Shown here: positions 1 to 9,632 of the stretch, piece after piece | How positions within the stretch are numbered: position 1 is the first letter of the stretch | Layout of the letters: the number at the start of each line of letters is the position of its first letter | Assembly (NCBI GenBank): GCA_905221125.1 | Contig: CAJNBY010000006.1 | Span: forward strand, 1-64,000 | Reading direction: 5' to 3' | Length of the DNA stretch: 64,000 nucleotides | From: a bacterium | Lineage (GTDB): Bacteria > Bacillota > Bacilli > Lactobacillales > Streptococcaceae | The notes under the pieces: generated by a model | Seen by the model: only the letters and a program-made list of their open reading frames with translations | The model's database searches: none | What the model was told of the DNA's origin: nothing | Translations under genes and position numbers: made by a program

Positions 1-20
1 ACTATCGTAACCATGCAAAA

Positions 21-48
21 AAGCAACGGCAAATCCGTTGCTTTTTTT
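21..48 (+). terminator. Intrinsic terminator of the gene upstream of the window
   Basis: A 9-bp perfect stem (AAGCAACGG / CCGTTGCTT) with a 5-nt loop is followed by a run of seven T. It sits just before polC, so it ends a gene to the left of the window. In pneumococcus that neighbour is fusA; this is from memory and is not visible here. Confidence 0.85.
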
Positions 49-84
49 GGGACATAAGAGACTATTGTCCCAGGCTCTTTTGTC

Positions 85-114
85 TTTAGAAAATACCTCT
101 AAATATGGTAAAAT
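85..114 (+). promoter_or_regulatory. Putative polC promoter
   Basis: There is an extended -10 (TGG TAAAAT, 106-114) with a weak -35 (TTTAGA, 85-90) at 18-bp spacing. A GAGGAAA ribosome site at 131-137 precedes the polC ATG at 142. Confidence 0.55.
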
Positions 115-141
115 AGTAGGAGAATAATGTGAGGAAAATGA

Positions 142-3100
142 ATGTCAAATAGTTTTGAAATTTTGATGAATCAACTGGGGATGCCTGCTGAAATGAGACA
201 GGCTCCTGCTTTATCACAGGCTGATATTGAGCGAGTTGTAGTTCATAAAATTAGTAAGGTATGGGAGTTTCATTTCGTATTTTCTAATATATTACCGATT
301 GAAATCTTTTTAGAATTAAAGAAGGGTTTGAGTGAGGAATTTTCTAAGACAGGTAATAAAGCTATTTTTGAAATTAAGGCTCTGTCTCAAGAATTTTCAA
401 ATCAACTCTTACAAGCCTATTATAGAGAGGCTTTTTCTGAAGGGCCATGTGCTAGTCAAGGTTTTAAGTCCCTTTATCAAAATCTGCAAGTTCGTGCTGA
501 GGGCAACCAACTCCTTATTGAAGGTTCAGAGGCGATTGATAAGGAACATTTTAAGAAGAATCATCTTCCTAATTTAGCTAAACAACTTGAAAAATTTGGC
601 TTTCCTACTTTTAACTGTCAAGTAGAGAAGAATGATGTGCTGACTCAAGAGCAGGAAGAAGCCTTTCATGCTGAAAATGAGCAGATTGTTCAAGCTGCCA
701 ATGAGGAAGCGCTCCGTGCTATGGAGCAACTGGAACAGATGGCGCCACCTCAAGCAGAAGAAAAACCAGCCTTTGATTTTCAGGCCAAAAAGGCTGCGGC
801 TAAGCCAAAGCTAGATAAGGCGGAGATTACTCCTATGATCGAAGTGACGACGGAGGAAAATCGTCTGGTCTTTGAAGGGGTTGTTTTTGATGTGGAGCAA
901 AAAGTGACTAGAACCGGTCGTGTTTTAATTAACTTTAAAATGACGGACTATACTTCAAGTTTTTCTATGCAAAAGTGGGTTAAAAATGAGGAAGAGGCTC
1001 AGAAATTTGACCTCATCAAGAAGAATTCTTGGCTACGAGTGCGTGGGAATGTGGAGATGAATAACTTCACACGCGATTTGACTATGAATGTGCAGGATGT
1101 GCAGGAAGTTGTTCACTATGAGCGGAAAGATTTGATGCCAGAAGGTGAGCGTCGGGTTGAGTTTCATGCTCATACTAACATGTCGACCATGGATGCTCTG
1201 CCAGAGGTTGAAGAAATTGTTGCGACAGCTGCTAAGTGGGGACACAAGGCTGTTGCCATCACGGACCACGGGAATGTCCAGTCCTTCCCACACGGCTATA
1301 AGGCGGCAAAAAAAGCGGGAATTCAGCTGATTTATGGAATGGAAGCCAATATCGTTGAGGATCGTGTTCCTATCGTTTATAACGAAGTGGAGATGGACTT
1401 ATCAGAAGCGACCTATGTGGTTTTTGACGTGGAAACGACGGGACTATCAGCCATCTACAATGACTTGATTCAGGTTGCGGCCTCTAAGATGTATAAGGGG
1501 AATGTCATTGCTGAATTTGATGAATTTATCAATCCTGGGCATCCCTTGTCAGCCTTTACCACAGAGTTGACTGGAATTACAGATGATCATGTAAAAAATG
1601 CCAAACCACTGGAACAAGTTCTGCAAGAATTCCAAGAATTTTGCAAGGATACAGTCTTAGTCGCCCACAATGCCACCTTTGACGTTGGCTTTATGAATGC
1701 CAATTATGAGCGTCATGGTCTGTCGAAGATTAGTCAGCCAGTTATTGATACGCTGGAGTTTGCTAGAAATCTCTATCCTGAGTATAAGCGTCATGGTTTG
1801 GGGCCTTTGACCAAGCGTTTTGGTGTGGCTTTGGAACATCACCACATGGCCAATTACGATGCGGAAGCTACTGGTCGTCTTCTTTTCATTTTTATCAAAG
1901 AGGTAGCAGAAAAACATGGTGTGACTGATCTAGCTAGACTCAACATTGATTTGATTAGTCCAGATTCTTATAAAAAAGCTCGAATCAAGCATGCGACCAT
2001 TTATGTCAAGAATCAGATAGGTCTAAAGAATATCTTTAAGCTGGTTTCGTTGTCTAATACCAAGTATTTTGAAGGGGTGCCACGGATTCCGAGAACGGTT
2101 CTAGATGCCCATCGGGAGGGCTTGATTTTAGGATCAGCCTGCTCAGAAGGTGAAGTTTTTGATGCGGTCGTTTCCCAAGGTGTGGATGCGGCGGTTGAGG
2201 TGGCCAAGTATTATGACTTTATCGAGGTCATGCCACCAGCTATATATGCGCCCTTGATTGCTAAGGAGCAGGTCAAGGATATGGAGGAACTCCAGACTAT
2301 TATCAAGAGTTTGATAGAGGTCGGGGACCGTCTCGGGAAGCCTGTTCTGGCTACGGGAAATGTCCACTATATCGAACCGGAAGAAGAGATTTATCGAGAA
2401 ATTATCGTCCGTAGTTTGGGTCAGGGGGCCATGATTAACCGGACCATTGGTCATGGTGAACATGCTCAACCAGCTCCTCTTCCCAAGGCTCATTTTAGAA
2501 CGACTAATGAGATGTTGGATGAATTTGCCTTCTTGGGAGAGGAACTGGCACGTAAACTGGTTATTGAAAACACCAATGCCTTGGCAGAGACCTTTGAGCC
2601 TGTTGAGGTCGTTAAGGGTGACTTGTATACGCCTTTCATCGACAAGGCTGAAGAAACGGTCGCTGAATTGACCTATAAGAAAGCTTTTGAGATTTATGGA
2701 AATCCGCTGCCAGATATTGTTGATTTGCGGATTGAAAAAGAACTAACTTCCATTCTAGGGAATGGATTTGCCGTGATTTATCTGGCATCGCAGATGCTGG
2801 TGCAACGCTCTAATGAACGGGGTTACTTGGTGGGTTCTCGTGGGTCTGTTGGGTCCAGTTTCGTTGCGACTATGATTGGGATTACGGAGGTTAATCCTCT
2901 CTCTCCTCACTATGTCTGTGGTCAGTGTCAGTACAGCGAGTTTATCACCGATGGTTCTTATGGTTCAGGTTTTGATATGCCTAATAAGGACTGTCCAAAG
3001 TGTGGTCATAAACTCAGCAAAAATGGGCAGGATATTCCGTTTGAGACCTTCCTTGGTTTTGACGGTGACAAGGTTCCCGATATTGACTTGAACTTCTCGG

Positions 3101-4533
3101 GAGAAGATCAGCCTAGCGCTCACTTGGATGTGCGTGATATCTTTGGTGAGGAATATGCCTTCCGTGCAGGAACGGTTGGTACGGTAGCTGCTAAGACTGC
3201 CTATGGATTTGTCAAGGGCTATGAGAGAGATTATGGCAAGTTTTATCGTGATGCAGAGGTGGAACGCCTCGCTCAAGGTGCAGCTGGTGTCAAGCGGACA
3301 ACGGGGCAACACCCGGGGGGAATCGTTGTTATTCCTAACTACATGGATGTTTACGATTTTACGCCTGTCCAGTATCCAGCGGATGACGTGACGGCTGAAT
3401 GGCAAACGACTCACTTTAACTTCCACGATATCGATGAGAACGTCCTCAAACTTGATGTACTGGGACATGATGATCCGACCATGATTCGGAAACTTCAAGA
3501 TTTATCTGGGATTGATCCTAATGAAATCCCTATGGATGACGAAGGTGTGATGGCCCTATTTTCTGGGACTGATGTGCTAGGGGTGACTCCTGAACAAATC
3601 GGAACGCCGACGGGGATGTTGGGAATTCCAGAGTTTGGAACCAACTTTGTACGTGGGATGGTAGATGAGACGCATCCGACGACTTTTGCGGAGTTGCTTC
3701 AGCTTTCAGGTCTGTCCCACGGTACCGATGTGTGGCTGGGAAATGCCCAGGATTTGATTAAACAAGGGATTGCGGACCTATCAACCGTTATCGGTTGTCG
3801 GGACGATATCATGGTTTACCTCATGCATGCTGGTCTGGAACCTAAGATGGCCTTTACCATCATGGAACGGGTGCGTAAGGGCTTGTGGCTCAAGATTTCC
3901 GAAGAGGAACGCAATGGCTATATCGAAGCCATGAAGGCTAATAAGGTGCCAGAGTGGTATATCGAATCCTGTGGAAAAATTAAGTACATGTTCCCTAAAG
4001 CCCATGCGGCAGCCTACGTTATGATGGCCTTGCGAGTGGCCTACTTCAAGGTTCACCATCCGATTTATTATTACTGTGCTTACTTCTCCATCCGTGCTAA
4101 GGCTTTTGATATCAAGACCATGGGTGCGGGCTTGGATGCTATCAAGCGTAGAATGGAAGAAATCGCTGAAAAACGGAAGAATAATGAAGCCTCTAATGTG
4201 GAAATTGACCTCTATACAACTCTTGAGATTGTCAATGAGATGTGGGAACGTGGTTTCAAGTTTGGCAAACTAGATCTCTACCGTAGTCAGGCAACAGAGT
4301 TCCTCATCGATGGGGATACCCTCATTCCGCCATTTGTAGCAATGGATGGTCTGGGAGAGAACGTTGCCAAGCAGTTGGTACGAGCGCGTGAAGAGGGAGA
4401 ATTCCTTTCCAAAACAGAACTACGCAAGCGTGGTGGACTCTCATCAACCTTGGTTGAAAAGATGGATGAGATGGGGATTCTCGGCAATATGCCAGAGGAT
4501 AACCAGTTGAGTTTGTTTGATGAGTTGTTTTAA
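142..4533 (+). CDS. polC: DNA polymerase III alpha subunit, Gram-positive type (PolC)
   Basis: This is the main replicative polymerase of low-GC Gram-positives, with built-in 3'-5' proofreading. The 1,463 residues match the family's usual length. In order there are an N-terminal region, an OB-fold segment (about 230-330), and a PHP domain starting near the [11 protein letters not shown] motif (about 340). The DEDD exonuclease is inserted around DVETTG (D429, E431). The polymerase core carries SRGSVGSS (about 899), a four-cysteine zinc module (CGQC about 926, CPKC about 951) and the catalytic acidic motif PDIDLNFSG (D980, D982 by family comparison). The last residues include QLSLF (1455-1459), a typical beta-clamp binding motif. 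No disruption is seen. Confidence 0.98.
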   Translation: MSNSFEILMNQLGMPAEMRQAPALSQADIERVVVHKISKVWEFHFVFSNILPIEIFLELKKGLSEEFSKTGNKAIFEIKALSQEFSNQLLQAYYREAFSEGPCASQGFKSLYQNLQVRAEGNQLLIEGSEAIDKEHFKKNHLPNLAKQLEKFGFPTFNCQVEKNDVLTQEQEEAFHAENEQIVQAANEEALRAMEQLEQMAPPQAEEKPAFDFQAKKAAAKPKLDKAEITPMIEVTTEENRLVFEGVVFDVEQKVTRTGRVLINFKMTDYTSSFSMQKWVKNEEEAQKFDLIKKNSWLRVRGNVEMNNFTRDLTMNVQDVQEVVHYERKDLMPEGERRVEFHAHTNMSTMDALPEVEEIVATAAKWGHKAVAITDHGNVQSFPHGYKAAKKAGIQLIYGMEANIVEDRVPIVYNEVEMDLSEATYVVFDVETTGLSAIYNDLIQVAASKMYKGNVIAEFDEFINPGHPLSAFTTELTGITDDHVKNAKPLEQVLQEFQEFCKDTVLVAHNATFDVGFMNANYERHGLSKISQPVIDTLEFARNLYPEYKRHGLGPLTKRFGVALEHHHMANYDAEATGRLLFIFIKEVAEKHGVTDLARLNIDLISPDSYKKARIKHATIYVKNQIGLKNIFKLVSLSNTKYFEGVPRIPRTVLDAHREGLILGSACSEGEVFDAVVSQGVDAAVEVAKYYDFIEVMPPAIYAPLIAKEQVKDMEELQTIIKSLIEVGDRLGKPVLATGNVHYIEPEEEIYREIIVRSLGQGAMINRTIGHGEHAQPAPLPKAHFRTTNEMLDEFAFLGEELARKLVIENTNALAETFEPVEVVKGDLYTPFIDKAEETVAELTYKKAFEIYGNPLPDIVDLRIEKELTSILGNGFAVIYLASQMLVQRSNERGYLVGSRGSVGSSFVATMIGITEVNPLSPHYVCGQCQYSEFITDGSYGSGFDMPNKDCPKCGHKLSKNGQDIPFETFLGFDGDKVPDIDLNFSGEDQPSAHLDVRDIFGEEYAFRAGTVGTVAAKTAYGFVKGYERDYGKFYRDAEVERLAQGAAGVKRTTGQHPGGIVVIPNYMDVYDFTPVQYPADDVTAEWQTTHFNFHDIDENVLKLDVLGHDDPTMIRKLQDLSGIDPNEIPMDDEGVMALFSGTDVLGVTPEQIGTPTGMLGIPEFGTNFVRGMVDETHPTTFAELLQLSGLSHGTDVWLGNAQDLIKQGIADLSTVIGCRDDIMVYLMHAGLEPKMAFTIMERVRKGLWLKISEEERNGYIEAMKANKVPEWYIESCGKIKYMFPKAHAAAYVMMALRVAYFKVHHPIYYYCAYFSIRAKAFDIKTMGAGLDAIKRRMEEIAEKRKNNEASNVEIDLYTTLEIVNEMWERGFKFGKLDLYRSQATEFLIDGDTLIPPFVAMDGLGENVAKQLVRAREEGEFLSKTELRKRGGLSSTLVEKMDEMGILGNMPEDNQLSLFDELF

Positions 4534-4556
4534 GAATTAGAACGGAGAATATCTTT

Positions 4557-4709
4557 ATGAAACTAAGAATCTTTGCGGAAGATAAACCTGCTGAAAAGGT
4601 TTTTGACTATCAGTTAGAGCTGGCAGATGAAACAATTCTTCTATCGACAGCCCTCTTGTCAGGTGCTATTGCTTTGGCAGGATTATTTTCTGCTTTGAAA
4701 GAAAAATAG
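4557..4709 (+). CDS. 50-aa hypothetical single-span membrane protein
   Basis: This short ORF starts with ATG behind CGGAGAA at suitable spacing and lies between polC (24 nt upstream) and pepS (15 nt downstream). The product has a charged N-terminal half (MKLRIFAEDKPAEKVFDY) and one hydrophobic C-terminal stretch (about residues 31-47) ending in KEK. I do not recognise a function. Its tight position suggests co-transcription with pepS, since no promoter or terminator is visible in the gaps. A similar small ORF before pepS in pneumococcus is recalled only weakly. Confidence 0.6.
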   Translation: MKLRIFAEDKPAEKVFDYQLELADETILLSTALLSGAIALAGLFSALKEK

Positions 4710-4724
4710 AAAAGGAAAAACAAA

Positions 4725-5966
4725 ATGGTTTTACCAAATTTTAAAGAAAATCTAGAAAAATATGCGAAATTGTTGGTTGCGAACGGAATTAATGTGCAAC
4801 CTGGTCACACTTTGGCTCTTTCTATCGATGTGGAGCAACGCGAGTTGGCTCATTTAATCGTGAAAGAAGCTTATGCTTTGGGTGCACATGAGGTTATTGT
4901 TCAGTGGACAGATGATGTCATTAACCGTGAGAAATTTCTCCATGCACCGATGGAACGTTTGGACAATGTGCCAGAATACAAGATTGCTGAGATGAACTAT
5001 CTCTTGGAGAATAAGGCTAGCCGTCTCGGTGTCCGTTCTTCTGATCCAGGTGCCTTGAACGGTGTGGATGCTGACAAGTTGTCAGCGTCTGCTAAAGCTA
5101 TGGGACTCGCTATGAAGCCAATGCGTATCGCAACGCAATCCAACAAGGTTAGCTGGACTGTGGCAGCCGCTGCTGGACTTGAGTGGGCTAAAAAAGTCTT
5201 TCCAAATGCTACAAGCGATGAAGAAGCAGTTGATCTCCTTTGGGACCAAATCTTCAAAACTTGTCGTGTCTATGAAAAAGATCCTGTTAAGGCTTGGGAA
5301 GAGCATGCAGCTATCCTTAAGAGTAAAGCAGATATGCTTAATAAAGAGCAATTTTCAGCCCTTCATTACACAGCACCAGGAACTGATTTGACACTTGGCT
5401 TGCCGAAGAACCACGTTTGGGAATCAGCCGGTGCTATTAATGCGCAGGGAGAAGGATTCTTGCCAAATATGCCAACAGAAGAGGTCTTCACAGCGCCTGA
5501 CTTCCGTCGGGCAGATGGTTATGTCACTTCTACAAAACCGCTTAGCTATAATGGAAATATCATCGAAGGAATTAAAGTAACCTTCAAGGATGGACAAATT
5601 GTGGATATTGCTGCAGAAAAAGGCGATCAAGTCATGAAAGACCTTGTCTTTGAAAATGCGGGTGCGCGTGCCTTGGGTGAATGTGCCTTGGTACCAGATC
5701 CAAGTCCAATTTCTCAGTCAGGCATTACCTTCTTCAACACCCTTTTTGATGAGAATGCTTCAAACCACTTGGCTATCGGTGCAGCCTATGCGACTAGCGT
5801 CGTTGGTGGAGCAGAGATGAGCGAAGAAGAGCTTGAAGCTGCGGGACTTAACCGTTCAGATGTTCACGTGGACTTTATGATTGGGTCTAGTCAAATGGAT
5901 ATCGATGGTATCCGTGAGGATGGGACACGTGTACCGCTCTTCCGTAACGGAGATTGGGCAAATTAA
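4725..5966 (+). CDS. pepS: Aminopeptidase PepS (M29 family)
   Basis: This is a cytoplasmic two-metal aminopeptidase of family M29 (AmpS/AmpT/PepS), which removes N-terminal residues from peptides. The 413 residues are the standard length. The C-terminal half carries the expected metal-ligand pattern, including H348 in NHLAIG and the H-x-D pair H381/D383 in HVDFMIG, plus conserved glutamates such as the one in GECALVP. The start is the ATG at 4725 behind an AAAAGGAAA ribosome site. Intracellular peptidases like this one and PepC finish the breakdown of peptides imported by oligopeptide transporters. Confidence 0.95.
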   Translation: MVLPNFKENLEKYAKLLVANGINVQPGHTLALSIDVEQRELAHLIVKEAYALGAHEVIVQWTDDVINREKFLHAPMERLDNVPEYKIAEMNYLLENKASRLGVRSSDPGALNGVDADKLSASAKAMGLAMKPMRIATQSNKVSWTVAAAAGLEWAKKVFPNATSDEEAVDLLWDQIFKTCRVYEKDPVKAWEEHAAILKSKADMLNKEQFSALHYTAPGTDLTLGLPKNHVWESAGAINAQGEGFLPNMPTEEVFTAPDFRRADGYVTSTKPLSYNGNIIEGIKVTFKDGQIVDIAAEKGDQVMKDLVFENAGARALGECALVPDPSPISQSGITFFNTLFDENASNHLAIGAAYATSVVGGAEMSEEELEAAGLNRSDVHVDFMIGSSQMDIDGIREDGTRVPLFRNGDWAN

Positions 5967-5975
5967 GGAGCCAAG

Positions 5976-6206
5976 ATGATAGGAAGTATGTTTGTTGGTC
6001 TCCTAGTGGGATTCTTGGCAGGTGCTTTGACCAATCGTGGAGAACGCATGGGATGCTTTGGGAAAATGTTTCTCGGTTGGATTGGTGCCTTTCTAGGTCA
6101 CTTGCTTTTTGGAACTTGGGGACCAGTTTTGTCAGGAACAGCTATTATCCCAGCGATTTTAGGTGCCATGATTGTCTTAGCTATTTTTTGGAAACGAGGA
6201 AGTTAA
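5976..6206 (+). CDS. GlsB/YeaQ/YmgE-family small membrane protein
   Basis: This 76-aa very hydrophobic protein has three predicted membrane segments and a glycine-rich start (MIGSMFVGLLVGFLAGAL). That pattern is typical of the GlsB/YeaQ/YmgE stress-associated family, once annotated as transglycosylase-associated. The NRGERMGC segment after the first span is the usual short polar loop. It begins 10 nt after the pepS stop behind AAGGAG and is probably co-transcribed with pepS. Its molecular role is not established for the family. Confidence 0.8.
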   Translation: MIGSMFVGLLVGFLAGALTNRGERMGCFGKMFLGWIGAFLGHLLFGTWGPVLSGTAIIPAILGAMIVLAIFWKRGS

Positions 6207-6224
6207 TTTCTTAAATCTAAAACG

Positions 6225-6258
6225 AAAAGGAGGTTGGTTATTGAGACGGCCTCTTTTT
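6225..6258 (+). terminator. Intrinsic terminator after the pepS operon
   Basis: An 11-bp stem with three G-U pairs (AAAAGGAGGTT at 6225-6235, GGCCTCTTTTT at 6248-6258) overlaps its T-rich tail. The promoter of the next gene begins only 5 nt after it. Confidence 0.65.
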
Positions 6259-6262
6259 GATA

Positions 6263-6271
6263 TGGTATAAT
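6263..6271 (+). promoter_or_regulatory. Extended -10 promoter placed to give a leaderless mRNA
   Basis: TGG TATAAT ends at 6271 and the next gene's ATG starts at 6278, exactly where transcription should begin. There is no room for a ribosome binding site. Confidence 0.75.
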
Positions 6272-6277
6272 GATTCT

Positions 6278-7000
6278 ATGAGATTAGATAAATTTTTAGT
6301 TGCCTGCGCTGTGGGGAGCCGGACTGAGGTCAAAAACTTACTCAAAGCTGGACGCGTGACGGTAAATGGTAAAAAAGAAAAATCAGCTAAATTGCAGATT
6401 GATGAAGAAAGAGATGAGATTCGCTTTGATGGGCAAGTGTTGGAGTATGAAGAGTTTGTCTACTACATGATGAACAAGCCCCAAGGAGTTATTTCAGCGA
6501 CTGAGGATCCCAAGCACAGAACCGTTCTGGACTTGCTGGATGATATTGCTCGGACCAAGGAAGTTTTTCCAGTAGGGCGCTTGGATATTGACACGCATGG
6601 TCTTTTGCTCTTGACCAATGACGGCCAGCTGGCCCATTCTTTACTTTCGCCTAAACGTCATGTGGACAAGACTTATCAGGCACAAGTCAAGGGAATTATG
6701 ACTCAAGAAGATGTGGAGACATTTGCTAAGGGGATTCCGCTCAAAGACTTTACCTGTCAGCCTGCTAGACTGGAGATTCTTTCCATAGATACAGAAAAGA
6801 ATCAAAGCCAAATCCGTGTGACAATTGCAGAAGGGAAGTTCCATCAGGTCAAGCGTATGGTGGCTTACTGTGGTAAGGAAGTAGTGGACCTACAGCGTTT
6901 GACTATGGGAACTTTAGTTTTGGATGAGAATTTACAAAGAGGAGAATGGCGTCGTTTGACCAAGGAGGAATTAGAAAATCTCCTCGTTAGTATTGCTTAA
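6278..7000 (+). CDS. rRNA pseudouridine synthase, RsuA/RluB family
   Basis: The 240-aa protein has an N-terminal S4 RNA-binding domain (MRLDKFLVACAVGSRTEVKN, about residues 1-60). A catalytic domain follows with the family motif GRLDIDTHGLLLLTNDG, which contains the active-site aspartate. It isomerises a uridine in rRNA; whether the target is in 16S (RsuA) or 23S (RluB) cannot be told from sequence alone. An in-frame TTG at 6257 lies upstream of the promoter's start point and inside the terminator, so the ATG at 6278 is preferred. That ATG has no Shine-Dalgarno and is predicted to be the first codon of a leaderless message. Confidence 0.9.
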   Translation: MRLDKFLVACAVGSRTEVKNLLKAGRVTVNGKKEKSAKLQIDEERDEIRFDGQVLEYEEFVYYMMNKPQGVISATEDPKHRTVLDLLDDIARTKEVFPVGRLDIDTHGLLLLTNDGQLAHSLLSPKRHVDKTYQAQVKGIMTQEDVETFAKGIPLKDFTCQPARLEILSIDTEKNQSQIRVTIAEGKFHQVKRMVAYCGKEVVDLQRLTMGTLVLDENLQRGEWRRLTKEELENLLVSIA

Positions 7001-7015
7001 TTGGATTTATATTCG

Positions 7016-7047
7016 AAAAGGTGAGGAAGAATATCCTTGCCTTTTAT
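7016..7047 (+). terminator. Probable intrinsic terminator
   Basis: A 12-bp stem with two G-U pairs (AAAAGGTGAGGA / TCCTTGCCTTTT) is followed by a weak T-rich tail. It separates the pseudouridine synthase from pepC. Confidence 0.6.
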
Positions 7048-7056
7048 GTTTTTCAG

Positions 7057-7084
7057 TTGCTTACTTTGTGAAAAGAGTTATAAT
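7057..7084 (+). promoter_or_regulatory. pepC promoter
   Basis: TTGCTT (7057-7062), a 16-bp spacer and TATAAT (7079-7084) precede a strong AAGGAGG ribosome site before the pepC ATG. Confidence 0.7.
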
Positions 7085-7110
7085 AGACTGTAGAATAAAA
7101 GGAGGAATCT

Positions 7111-8445
7111 ATGAACGCGATTCAAGAATCATTTACTGATAAATTATTTGCCAACTATGAAGCAAATGTAAAATACCAAGCGATTGAAAATGCTGCCAGC
7201 TATAACGGAATTTTTGCAGCTCTAGAACGTCGCCAAAGCCATGTAGACAACACACCTGTTTTCTCATTGGATTTAACCAAGGACAAGGTTACTAACCAGA
7301 AAGCATCTGGTCGTTGCTGGATGTTTGCAGCTCTTAATACCTTCCGCCATAAGCTTATCTCTCAATATAAATTGGAAAACTTTGAGTTGTCACAGGCCCA
7401 TACTTTCTTCTGGGACAAGTATGAGAAATCCAACTGGTTCTTGGAGCAAGTGATTGCGACTGCAGACCAAGACTTGACAAGCCGTAAGGTTAAATTCCTA
7501 CTTCAAACACCTCAACAAGATGGTGGTCAATGGGATATGGTCGTTGCACTCTTTGAGAAATACGGTGTTGTTCCCAAGTCAGTTTATCCTGAGTCCGTTT
7601 CATCTAGCAGTAGCCGTGAGTTAAATGCCATCCTTAACAAATTGCTTCGCCAAGATGCTCAAATCTTGCGTGACTTGCTTGCTTCTGGCGCAGACCAAGC
7701 GACTGTTCAAGCTAAGAAAGAAGACCTCTTGCAAGAAATCTTTAACTTCCTTGCTATGTCACTAGGACTTCCACCGCGTAAATTTGACTTTGCTTATCGC
7801 GATAAAGATAACAACTACCAAAGCGAAAAGGGTATCACGCCACAAGAATTTTACAAGAAATATGTCAATCTTCCTCTAGAAGATTACGTTTCTGTTATCA
7901 ACGCCCCAACTGTTGACAAGCCTTACGGCCAATCTTACACAGTTGAGATGTTGGGAAATGTGGTTGGTAGCCGTGCAGTTCGCTACATCAACGTACCGAT
8001 GGAGCGCTTGAAAGAATTGGCGATTGCCCAAATGCAAGCAGGTGAGACTGTTTGGTTCGGTTCTGATGTCGGCCAGCTCAGCAACCGCAAAGCTGGAATC
8101 CTTGCGACAGATGTTTATGACTTCGAATCAAGCATGGACATTAAACTCACTCAAGACAAGGCTGGACGTTTGGACTACAGCGAAAGCTTGATGACCCACG
8201 CCATGGTCTTGACGGGTGTGGATTTGGATGAAAATGGTAAGTCAACCAAGTGGAAGGTTGAAAATTCTTGGGGAGACAAGGTTGGTACCGATGGTTACTT
8301 TGTTGCTTCAGACGCTTGGATGGACGAATATACATATCAAATCGTTGTTCGTAAAGAATTGCTGACAGCAGAAGAACAAGCTGCCTATGAAGCAGAACCA
8401 ATCGTACTTGCACCATGGGATCCAATGGGAGCCTTGGCAGAATAA
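7111..8445 (+). CDS. pepC: Aminopeptidase C (C1B cysteine peptidase, bleomycin-hydrolase family)
   Basis: This is a cytoplasmic cysteine aminopeptidase that forms hexamers in the family and trims peptides from the N-terminus. The catalytic triad is visible: C69 in SGRCWMF, H363 in THAMVLTGV and N385 in ENSWGD. The 444-aa length is typical. It has its own promoter and a strong ribosome site (AAGGAGGAATCT). The TAA stop overlaps the first bases of a BOX repeat, so the repeat forms the whole 3' flank of the gene. Confidence 0.97.
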   Translation: MNAIQESFTDKLFANYEANVKYQAIENAASYNGIFAALERRQSHVDNTPVFSLDLTKDKVTNQKASGRCWMFAALNTFRHKLISQYKLENFELSQAHTFFWDKYEKSNWFLEQVIATADQDLTSRKVKFLLQTPQQDGGQWDMVVALFEKYGVVPKSVYPESVSSSSSRELNAILNKLLRQDAQILRDLLASGADQATVQAKKEDLLQEIFNFLAMSLGLPPRKFDFAYRDKDNNYQSEKGITPQEFYKKYVNLPLEDYVSVINAPTVDKPYGQSYTVEMLGNVVGSRAVRYINVPMERLKELAIAQMQAGETVWFGSDVGQLSNRKAGILATDVYDFESSMDIKLTQDKAGRLDYSESLMTHAMVLTGVDLDENGKSTKWKVENSWGDKVGTDGYFVASDAWMDEYTYQIVVRKELLTAEEQAAYEAEPIVLAPWDPMGALAE

Positions 8446-8642
8446 TACTCTTCGAAAATCTCTTCAAACCACGTCAGCTTCGCCTTGCCGTAGGTATATG
8501 TTACTGACTTCGTCAGTTTCATCTGCAACCTCAAAACAGTGTTTTGAGCTGACTTCGTCAGTTCTATCTACAACCTCAAAGCAGTGCTTTGAGCAGCTTT
8601 CGGCAAGCTTCCTAGTTTGCTCTTTGATTTTCATTGAGTATA
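8444..8642 (+). repeat. BOX element with two boxB modules (A-B-B-C)
   Basis: The boxA end is present (TACTCTTCGAAAATCTCTTC), including the strand complementary to the BOX-A1R primer sequence. Two boxB-like units follow, each with a GACTTCGTCAG hairpin and an AAAACAGTGTTTTGAG-type hairpin. It ends with boxC (TTTGATTTTCATTGAGTATA). The element begins within the pepC stop codon. BOX repeats are non-autonomous, structured repeats of the pneumococcus/mitis group. Confidence 0.93.
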
Positions 8643-8652
8643 AAAGCATAGA

Positions 8653-8686
8653 AAAAAGGAATCAGGCTTAGAACCTGGTTCCTTTT
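8653..8686 (-). terminator. Terminator of manLMN (bidirectional)
   Basis: The stem formed by AAAAGGAATCAGG and CCTGGTTCCTTTT has T tracts on both sides. It can end the manLMN operon on the minus strand and pepC read-through on the plus strand. Confidence 0.8.
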
Positions 8687-8697
8687 AAGTTGTTTGA

Positions 8698-9609
8698 TTA
8701 CATGATGTGAAGAACATGTGCCACAATACCCACTGCGAAGAGTGCAAGGATAATAGTGATTGGAGATACTTTTTTCTTAAGCAAGTACATGCAAAGGAAA
8801 GTAAGGAGTAGTCCTGATAGTCCAGGAATCAACATATCCAAGTTTTGTTGGAAAGTAGTAACTTTTTCAGGTGTTTGAGACAATCCTTGTCCTACTTGTG
8901 CGAATGCTTCTTGGATACCTTTAGATCCTTCTGGCAATTTATCCCAATGGATATAAGCCTTTTCATCTAGTTGAACTTTGGCAACATCGAAAGCAAATTT
9001 AATATTTACCCAACGTTGAACAAGGACAGCAAGAATGAACATACCAAGGATAGAAGCTCCTTTAGTGATGTCTTGAAGGATACCGCCAGACATATCTTTA
9101 GTGATTTCTGATCCAGCCTTGTATCCAATCTCTTGTGTATACCACAAGAATGACATACGAATCAAGTTCCAAAGAACGAAGAAGAGGATTGGACCTAAGA
9201 TATTACCAGTAAGGGCAAGTGAAGCACCGAGTGATCCAAGGATTGGGCGTACTGTAAACCAGAATACTGGGTCACCGATACCAGCAAGAGGTCCCATCAT
9301 ACCGATTTTAACCCCTTGGATAGCAGCGTCGTCGATTTCAACACCGTTAGCACGTTCTTCTTCAAGTGCAAGAGTAACCCCCATGATTGGAGCGGCTACG
9401 TATGGGTGAGTGTTGAAGAATTCAAGATGGCGTTCAAGAGCAGCGATTTGATCTTCTTTTTTAGTGTAGAGTTTTTTAAGAGCTGGAATTAATGAGTAAG
9501 CCCAACCCAAGTTTTGCATACGTTCATAGTTCCAAGAACCTTGTAAGAAAGTTGAACGCCACCAAACTTTTTTACGATCTGATTTAGTTAATTGAAGTTT
9601 TTCAGTCAT
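8698..9609 (-). CDS. manN: Mannose-family PTS component IID (ManN)
   Basis: This 303-aa membrane component, with IIC, forms the sugar channel of the mannose-type phosphotransferase system. It shows the family signature in its N-terminal third (RSTFLQGSWNYERMQNLGWA, and GPLAGIGDPVFWFT near residue 110). The C-terminal half holds the membrane spans. It is the last gene of manL-manM-manN, 23 nt after manM. In streptococci this system imports glucose, mannose, galactose and amino sugars and signals to carbon catabolite control. Confidence 0.95.
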   Translation of the reverse strand: MTEKLQLTKSDRKKVWWRSTFLQGSWNYERMQNLGWAYSLIPALKKLYTKKEDQIAALERHLEFFNTHPYVAAPIMGVTLALEEERANGVEIDDAAIQGVKIGMMGPLAGIGDPVFWFTVRPILGSLGASLALTGNILGPILFFVLWNLIRMSFLWYTQEIGYKAGSEITKDMSGGILQDITKGASILGMFILAVLVQRWVNIKFAFDVAKVQLDEKAYIHWDKLPEGSKGIQEAFAQVGQGLSQTPEKVTTFQQNLDMLIPGLSGLLLTFLCMYLLKKKVSPITIILALFAVGIVAHVLHIM

Positions 9610-9632
9610 GATGTTTTCAGTCCTTTCTTATC

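Noticed and set aside
2965..3498. 177-aa minus-strand frame inside polC
   Set aside because: It is antisense to an intact, highly conserved polymerase region with no similarity or ribosome site.
8446..8642. CRISPR-like array or attachment sites in the short repeats with hairpins
   Set aside because: The repeats are boxA/boxB/boxC modules of BOX elements, with no spacers and no cas genes.
8387..8671. Open reading frame across the BOX element after pepC (and similar ones at 28930-29130 and 8464-8649)
   Set aside because: The reading follows the boxB repeat sequence; the same peptide recurs at unrelated BOX copies, with no ribosome site.
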